Source: Ectothiorhodospira shaposhnikovii (GTDB lineage Bacteria > Pseudomonadota > Gammaproteobacteria > Ectothiorhodospirales > Ectothiorhodospiraceae). Taken from it: 64,000 bases of DNA. The position numbers were made by a program, and so were the translations under genes. The notes beneath the pieces are model-generated. The model was not told where the DNA came from and searched no databases. It saw only the letters and a list, made by a program, of their open reading frames with translations. Positions 59,315 through 64,000 of this stretch are shown piece by piece (position 1 is the stretch's first letter; each line of letters starts with the position of its first letter). Location: positions 1 through 64,000 of the forward strand of contig NZ_NRSM01000014.1 of NCBI RefSeq assembly GCF_016584105.1, given 5' to 3'.

Positions 59315-59377
59315 GGATTCAACACTCCTTTATGCCGTTTCAAACTGCCCATGAATACCCGTGGGAGCGAGCCGCTG

Positions 59378-60706
59378 CTACAGCAGCATGCGCCGCATGT
59401 CCGACAGCAACCCGCTCAGACAACTGGTGAAGCGGGCGCCCAGGGCACCGTCGATGACCCGGTGGTCATAGGACAGGGACAAGGGGAGGATCAGCCTGGG
59501 CACAAAGGCCTTGCCATCCCAGACCGGCTGCATCCTGGCCCGGGAGACCCCCAGGATCGCCACTTCGGGTGCGTTGACGATGGGCGTGAACTGGGTACCG
59601 CCGATCCCGCCCAGGCTGGTGATGGTGATACACCCACCCTGCATGTCGTCAGGCTTGAGGCGGTGCTTGCGGGCCTTCTCGGAGACCTCGGCCATCTCCC
59701 TGGCCAGTTCCACCAGGCTCTTGCGGTCCACATCCCGGATCACCGGGACCACCAGACCGTCCGGGGTGTCCACGGCGATCCCCAGGTGGAAATATTGTTT
59801 CAGGATCAGATTTTCCCCGGTGGCATCCAGCGAGGCATTGACCCTGGGATGCTCCTTCAGGGCCGAGACCAGGGCCTTCATCAGGAACACCAGGAAGGTG
59901 ATCTTCACGTCCTTGTCCTTGTATTCCGCCACCAGGGACTTGCGGAAGGCATCCAGTTCAGTGATGTCCGCCTCGTCGAACTGGGTGACGTGGGGGATGT
60001 TCACCCAGTTGCGGTGCAGGTTCTCGCCGGTGAGACGGTTGATGCGGGTCAGGGCCTGGGTCTTGACCGGGCCGAACCGGGAAAAGTCGATCTCCGGGGC
60101 AGGTGCCTGCCCGGGCAGTGCCGCCGGCGCGGCCAGGGCCCGCTTGACGAAGGCCTGCACATCCTCCTTGAGGATGCGCCCCTTGCGGCCCTTGCCCTCC
60201 ACCCTGCCCAGATCCACCCCCAGTTCGCGGGCAAACCGGCGCACCCCCGGCGAGGCCAGGGCCTTGCGAAAGGCCGCCTCGTCCACCATCCCCGCGGTGG
60301 GGGAAGATCGGGTGCCGGACGATGACACCGCTTCGCCGCGGGGGCTCTCCCGGGGGGGCGTCGGCCGGGATTCCGTGACCTCACCCTGATCAGGCCTTGG
60401 GGCGGGTGCCTGTTGCGGCGACGGCCGTTCCTCGGCCTTGCCAGCAGCAGATACCTCACCCTCCTCCGCCGGTTCCAGATCCAGAATGGCCACCCCCTGG
60501 GAAACCCGGTCTCCCACCTTGACCTTCAGGCCTTTCACGGTCCCCCCCCGGGGGGCCGGGATGTCGATGGAGGCCTTGTCCGATTCCAGGGTGATCAGCG
60601 GGTCTTCCGGCCTGACCGTATCCCCCTCCCCCACCAGTACCTCGATGATTTCCACGTCCTTGAAGTCACCGATGTCGGGAACCTTGATTTCAACCACGTT
60701 GCCCAT
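59378..60706 (-). CDS. aceF: pyruvate dehydrogenase E2, dihydrolipoyl acetyltransferase
   Basis: A 442-residue E2 from ATG 60706 with AAGGAG upstream. A single N-terminal lipoyl domain (TLESDKASIDIPAP) is followed by a long Pro/Ala-rich linker, a peripheral-subunit-binding domain (VRRFARELGVDLGRVEGKGRKGRILKEDV) and the catalytic domain ending near SYDHRVIDGALGARF, whose His is catalytic. E. coli AceF has three lipoyl domains, so this is the short form; a second lipoyl domain is on E3 instead. Confidence 0.96.
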   Translation of the reverse strand: MGNVVEIKVPDIGDFKDVEIIEVLVGEGDTVRPEDPLITLESDKASIDIPAPRGGTVKGLKVKVGDRVSQGVAILDLEPAEEGEVSAAGKAEERPSPQQAPAPRPDQGEVTESRPTPPRESPRGEAVSSSGTRSSPTAGMVDEAAFRKALASPGVRRFARELGVDLGRVEGKGRKGRILKEDVQAFVKRALAAPAALPGQAPAPEIDFSRFGPVKTQALTRINRLTGENLHRNWVNIPHVTQFDEADITELDAFRKSLVAEYKDKDVKITFLVFLMKALVSALKEHPRVNASLDATGENLILKQYFHLGIAVDTPDGLVVPVIRDVDRKSLVELAREMAEVSEKARKHRLKPDDMQGGCITITSLGGIGGTQFTPIVNAPEVAILGVSRARMQPVWDGKAFVPRLILPLSLSYDHRVIDGALGARFTSCLSGLLSDMRRMLL

Positions 60707-60804
60707 GGCGCAACTCCTTTGAAAATTTGGATTCACCGGCGACGGCAGGCAACGGGACGGCCGCGCCGGCCGGTGATGCACATCAATGGATGCGGCCCGG
60801 CGCC

Positions 60805-63468
60805 TCAGGCGCGCAGGGGATTGGGTTTGTCCACGTCGATCCCGTACCTGACGATGGCCTCGCCAACCCGCTCCACCGGGATCCGGCCTTCATCCGCCAG
60901 GGCCTTGAGGGCGGCCAGGGCCACGTAATGGCGATCCACCTCGAAATGGTGGCGCAAACGGGAACGCAGATCGCTGCGGCCGAAGCCATCGGTGCCCAGC
61001 ACCGTATAGCGTCCCGGCACCCAGGCCCGGATCTGATCGGCAAAGGCCCTGACATAATCGGTGGAGGCCACCACCGGCCCCTGACGCCCCTCCAGGCATT
61101 GAGTGACCCAGCTGCGGCGGGGGTCGGCCCCGGGATGCAGCATGTTCCAGCGCTCCGTGTCACGACCGTCCCGGGCCAGTTCGTTGAAGCTGGTGGCACT
61201 CCAGATGTCCGCTTCCACGCCGAAGTCATTCCTGAGCAGGTCGGCGGCTGCGATCACCTCCCGGAGAATGGTGCCCGATCCCATGAGCTGGACCCTCGGC
61301 TCACCCGCCGCCCCTTCCCTGAACAGGTACAGCCCCTTGCGGATCCCCTCTTCCGCCCCCTCCGGCATGACCGGCTGCGGGTAGTTCTCGTTCATGACGG
61401 TGATGTAATAGAAAACGCTTTCCAGATTGACGTACATGCGGCGGAGACCGTCATGGAGGATCACCGCCAGTTCATGGGCGAAGGCCGGGTCATAGCTGAT
61501 GCAGTTGGGCACGTTGGCGGCCATCAGATGGCTGTGTCCGTCCTGGTGCTGCAGCCCCTCGCCGGAAAGGGTGGTGCGACCGGCGGTGCCGCCCATGAGG
61601 AAACCCCGGGCCTGCATGTCGCCCGCGGCCCAGATCAGATCTCCCACCCGCTGGAAGCCGAACATGGAATAGAAGATGTAGAAGGGGATCATGCTCACGC
61701 CATGGACGCTGTAGGCCGTCGCCGCCGCCATCCAGGAAGACATGGCACCCGCCTCGTTGATGCCTTCTTCAAGAATCTGCCCCTTCTTGTCCTCCCTGTA
61801 GAACATCACCTGATCCTTGTCCTGGGGTGTATAGAGCTGTCCCACGGAGGAGTAGATCCCCAGTTGCCGGAACAGCCCTTCCATGCCGAAGGTGCGGGCC
61901 TCGTCCGGCACGATGGGGACGATGTGATGGCCGATCTTCTTGTCCCGGATCAGCTGGGTGAGCATGCGCACCAGCGCCATGGTGGTGGACAGCTCGCGCT
62001 CTCCGGAGGACTCCATGGCGGCGTCGAACAGGGAGAGATCCGGGATCTCCAGGGGTGCCACCGAGGACTTGCGCACCGGCAGAAAGCCACCCAGGGCCTT
62101 GCGCCGTTCGTGCATGTAACGCATTTCCGGAGCATCTTCCGGCGGCTTGATGTACTCCATCCGTTCCACCTGATCATCGGTGAGCGGGATGCTGAAGCGG
62201 CTGCGGAAGGTCTTGAGTTCGCCCATGCCCAGTTTTTTCTGCTGGTGGGCACGCATCTGCCCCTCGCCGGCGGATCCCATGCCGTAGCCCTTCACGGTCT
62301 GGGCCAGGATCACGGTGGGCTGGTCCGCGTGATTGACCGCTGCGTGATAGGCGGCGTAGACCTTGAAGGGATCGTGTCCGCCCCGGTTCAGACGCCAGAC
62401 ATCATCATCTGACATATTGGCCACCATGGCCTTGAGCTCGGGATATTTGCCGAAGAAATGCTCCCGCACATAGGCACCGTCCTTGGCCTTGTAGTTCTGG
62501 TAATCCCCGTCCACGGCCTCCATCATGCGCTGCTTGAGCAGGCCCTTGGTGTCCTTGGCCAGCAGGGGATCCCAGTAACTGCCCCAGAGGACCTTGATGA
62601 CATTCCATCCGGCGCCCCGGAACATGGCCTCCAGTTCCTGCACGATCTTGCCATTGCCTCGCACCGGCCCGTCCAGACGCTGCAGGTTGCAGTTGACCAC
62701 GAAGATCAGGTTGTCGAGTTTTTCCCGGGCCGCCAGGGAGATGGCGCCCAGGCTTTCCGGCTCATCGGTTTCCCCGTCCCCCAGAAAACACCAGACCTTG
62801 CGATCCCGGCTGCTGGCCAGTTCCCGATCATTCATGTACTTCATGAAGCGGGCCTGCATGATGGCGGCGATGGGGCCCAGCCCCATGCTGACGGTGGGAA
62901 ATTGCCAGTAACCGGGCATCAGCCAGGGGTGGGGATAGGAAGACAGGCCGCCGCCGCCCACTTCCTGGCGGAACCGGTCCAGCTGGGCCTCGGTGAAGCG
63001 GCCCTCCAGATAGGAACGGGCATAGATCCCCGGGGCGGAGTGGCCCTGAATGAAAAGCAGGTCGCCGCCATGCTCATGGGAGGGGGCGCGCCAGAAGTGG
63101 TTGAAGCCCACGTCATAGAGGGTGGCGGCAGAGGCGAAACTGGCGATATGCCCCCCCAGCTCCGAACTGATGCCGTTGGCCTTGACCACCATCATCAACG
63201 CATTCCAGCGGATGTAGGAGCGGATGCGGTGCTCCAGTTCCGCGTCCCCGGGGAACGCAGGCTCCAGATGGGGCGGAATGGTGTTCACATAGGCGGTATT
63301 GGCGGAATACGGCAGGAAAGCGCCGGATCGCCGGGCCTGATCCACCAGACGCTCCAGCAGGTAATGGGCCCGTTCCGGGCCATCGGCCTGGATCACCGCT
63401 TCCAGGGCATCAAGCCATTCGTGGGTTTCCTGGGCATCCAGGTCTTGGGGCAATTGCTGCGCCGTCAT
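60805..63468 (-). CDS. aceE: pyruvate dehydrogenase E1 component, homodimeric type
   Basis: An 887-residue thiamine-diphosphate enzyme from ATG 63468 with GGAG upstream. It has [74 protein letters not shown] (ThDP and Mg site), and [19 protein letters not shown] further on. It starts the aceE-aceF-lpdA-ompA-like series and decarboxylates pyruvate to feed acetyl-CoA. Confidence 0.97.
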   Translation of the reverse strand: MTAQQLPQDLDAQETHEWLDALEAVIQADGPERAHYLLERLVDQARRSGAFLPYSANTAYVNTIPPHLEPAFPGDAELEHRIRSYIRWNALMMVVKANGISSELGGHIASFASAATLYDVGFNHFWRAPSHEHGGDLLFIQGHSAPGIYARSYLEGRFTEAQLDRFRQEVGGGGLSSYPHPWLMPGYWQFPTVSMGLGPIAAIMQARFMKYMNDRELASSRDRKVWCFLGDGETDEPESLGAISLAAREKLDNLIFVVNCNLQRLDGPVRGNGKIVQELEAMFRGAGWNVIKVLWGSYWDPLLAKDTKGLLKQRMMEAVDGDYQNYKAKDGAYVREHFFGKYPELKAMVANMSDDDVWRLNRGGHDPFKVYAAYHAAVNHADQPTVILAQTVKGYGMGSAGEGQMRAHQQKKLGMGELKTFRSRFSIPLTDDQVERMEYIKPPEDAPEMRYMHERRKALGGFLPVRKSSVAPLEIPDLSLFDAAMESSGERELSTTMALVRMLTQLIRDKKIGHHIVPIVPDEARTFGMEGLFRQLGIYSSVGQLYTPQDKDQVMFYREDKKGQILEEGINEAGAMSSWMAAATAYSVHGVSMIPFYIFYSMFGFQRVGDLIWAAGDMQARGFLMGGTAGRTTLSGEGLQHQDGHSHLMAANVPNCISYDPAFAHELAVILHDGLRRMYVNLESVFYYITVMNENYPQPVMPEGAEEGIRKGLYLFREGAAGEPRVQLMGSGTILREVIAAADLLRNDFGVEADIWSATSFNELARDGRDTERWNMLHPGADPRRSWVTQCLEGRQGPVVASTDYVRAFADQIRAWVPGRYTVLGTDGFGRSDLRSRLRHHFEVDRHYVALAALKALADEGRIPVERVGEAIVRYGIDVDKPNPLRA

Positions 63469-63777
63469 CACTTTTTCTCCATCCAATCCCCCGTCGCCGC
63501 GGGCACGCAGGTGCGCACCCGCTCGGGGTGTGGTTCAGACAAAACGGGATACTTGCTGATATCATTCCGACCGGGCTTTATTATTTTTATGTCCACATCC
63601 AATGCCGACCTGAAACGCGACAATTCGGTTCACATCGAGCAGAAAATTCATCGTCGAGTGGCGCAATTCGCTGAGTCATGTTCTAGCTTTTGCACCGGCA
63701 GGTCAAGGAACCGGAACACCGTTTCCCATGCTTCACCGCAACACATTTCTGCAATAAAAACAGGAAACAGCAACACA
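63469..63777. promoter_or_regulatory. divergent region between aceE and pyrC
   Basis: About 310 bases. An AT-rich stretch near 63575-63592 (tttattatttttatg) could hold -10 elements. No palindrome of the PdhR type or PurR-like box was recognised and no RNA gene was found. Confidence 0.4.
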
Positions 63778-64000
63778 ATGACGACAATCCAGGAACTGCG
63801 TATCAGACGCCCCGATGACTGGCATTTGCATGTGCGGGACGGGAGCGCCCTTGATAGTGCAGTGCCGCATACCGCCAGATGTTTCGGCCGCGCCATCATC
63901 ATGCCCAATCTCAGGCCGCCGGTCGTGAACGTGGAGCAGGCCATCGCCTATCGCCGGCGCATTCTTGATGCCGTTCCGCCGGAGATGAAATTCGAGCCAT
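63778..64000 (+). CDS. pyrC: dihydroorotase, 5' part cut by the window edge
   Basis: The first 74 codons of a homodimeric dihydroorotase, which closes the pyrimidine ring. ATG 63778 follows AGGAAA. The sequence shows [13 protein letters not shown], where the two His are zinc ligands, and [24 protein letters not shown]. The rest lies beyond the window. Confidence 0.95.
   Translation, partial: MTTIQELRIRRPDDWHLHVRDGSALDSAVPHTARCFGRAIIMPNLRPPVVNVEQAIAYRRRILDAVPPEMKFEP

Noticed and set aside
57596-60325. A 909-codon plus-strand open frame opposite aceF/lpdA
   Set aside because: It mirrors the strong coding sequence of two recognised genes on the minus strand. Its product is His/Gln/Gly-rich low-complexity text typical of antisense frames in GC-rich DNA.
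63648-63944. A 98-codon minus-strand frame across the pyrC start
   Set aside because: It is antisense to the conserved pyrC N-terminus with its zinc-binding HLH and has no family similarity.

Overview
The window reads as a chromosomal segment of a GC-rich gammaproteobacterium. Gene content and order (yciO / M50 protease / trpS / scpA / scpB, dedD-cvpA-purF, hpnCDE, aceE-aceF-lpdA with a lipoyl-bearing E3) suggest Chromatiales, probably Ectothiorhodospiraceae-like. That placement is inferred from protein style and synteny, not from a marker gene. No rRNA or tRNA gene, CRISPR array or replication origin was seen.

Bases 1-2840 are a scarred accessory patch. It holds a truncated IS4-type transposase joined to foreign sequence, a decayed nuclease-family fragment, an intact HUH (Y1/RAYT-type) transposase and an AT-rich gap. 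Bases 2842-7249 carry an unusual P1B-type ATPase cluster: the pump lacks a normal CPC motif, and it lies among small membrane proteins and two separate HMA-like proteins without CxxC. Bases 7267-19162 contain a TelA-type locus interrupted by a 9.1-kb minus-strand operon. That operon encodes two very large paralogous lipoproteins on either side of a TonB-dependent receptor, and it is the best candidate here for an undescribed system.

Bases 19191-31818 are metabolic: a double-thioredoxin periplasmic protein with serS, a GlcD-like oxidase, a propionate/2-methylcitrate cluster (prpE, GntR regulator, prpB, prpC; no prpD), an MBL hydrolase and malate synthase G. Propionyl-CoA would be activated by PrpE, condensed with oxaloacetate by PrpC, and methylisocitrate split by PrpB. 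GlcD and GlcB could channel glycolate and glyoxylate to malate. A palindromic site at the gntR start, with partial copies upstream of it and upstream of prpE, suggests local control.

Bases 31880-45857 are mostly core functions: L,D-transpeptidase, purF-cvpA-dedD, squalene synthesis (hpnC, hpnD, hpnE) followed by an overlapping short-chain dehydrogenase with a substituted active-site Tyr, an endonuclease III homologue, rluB, moaB, scpB-scpA, trpS, an M50 protease and yciO. Bases 46110-57500 mix small housekeeping genes (YciI, parvulin, rsmJ, yajQ, cyaY, mpl, cardiolipin synthase, mlaA, argG) with oddities. The clearest is a Rieske-like protein in which all four cluster ligands are replaced while the disulfide cysteines remain. 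The window ends with the pyruvate dehydrogenase operon (aceE-aceF-lpdA-ompA-like, minus strand) and the start of divergent pyrC.

Two families of short intergenic repeats are scattered through the segment. One is REP-like, and the HUH transposase may be related to it.
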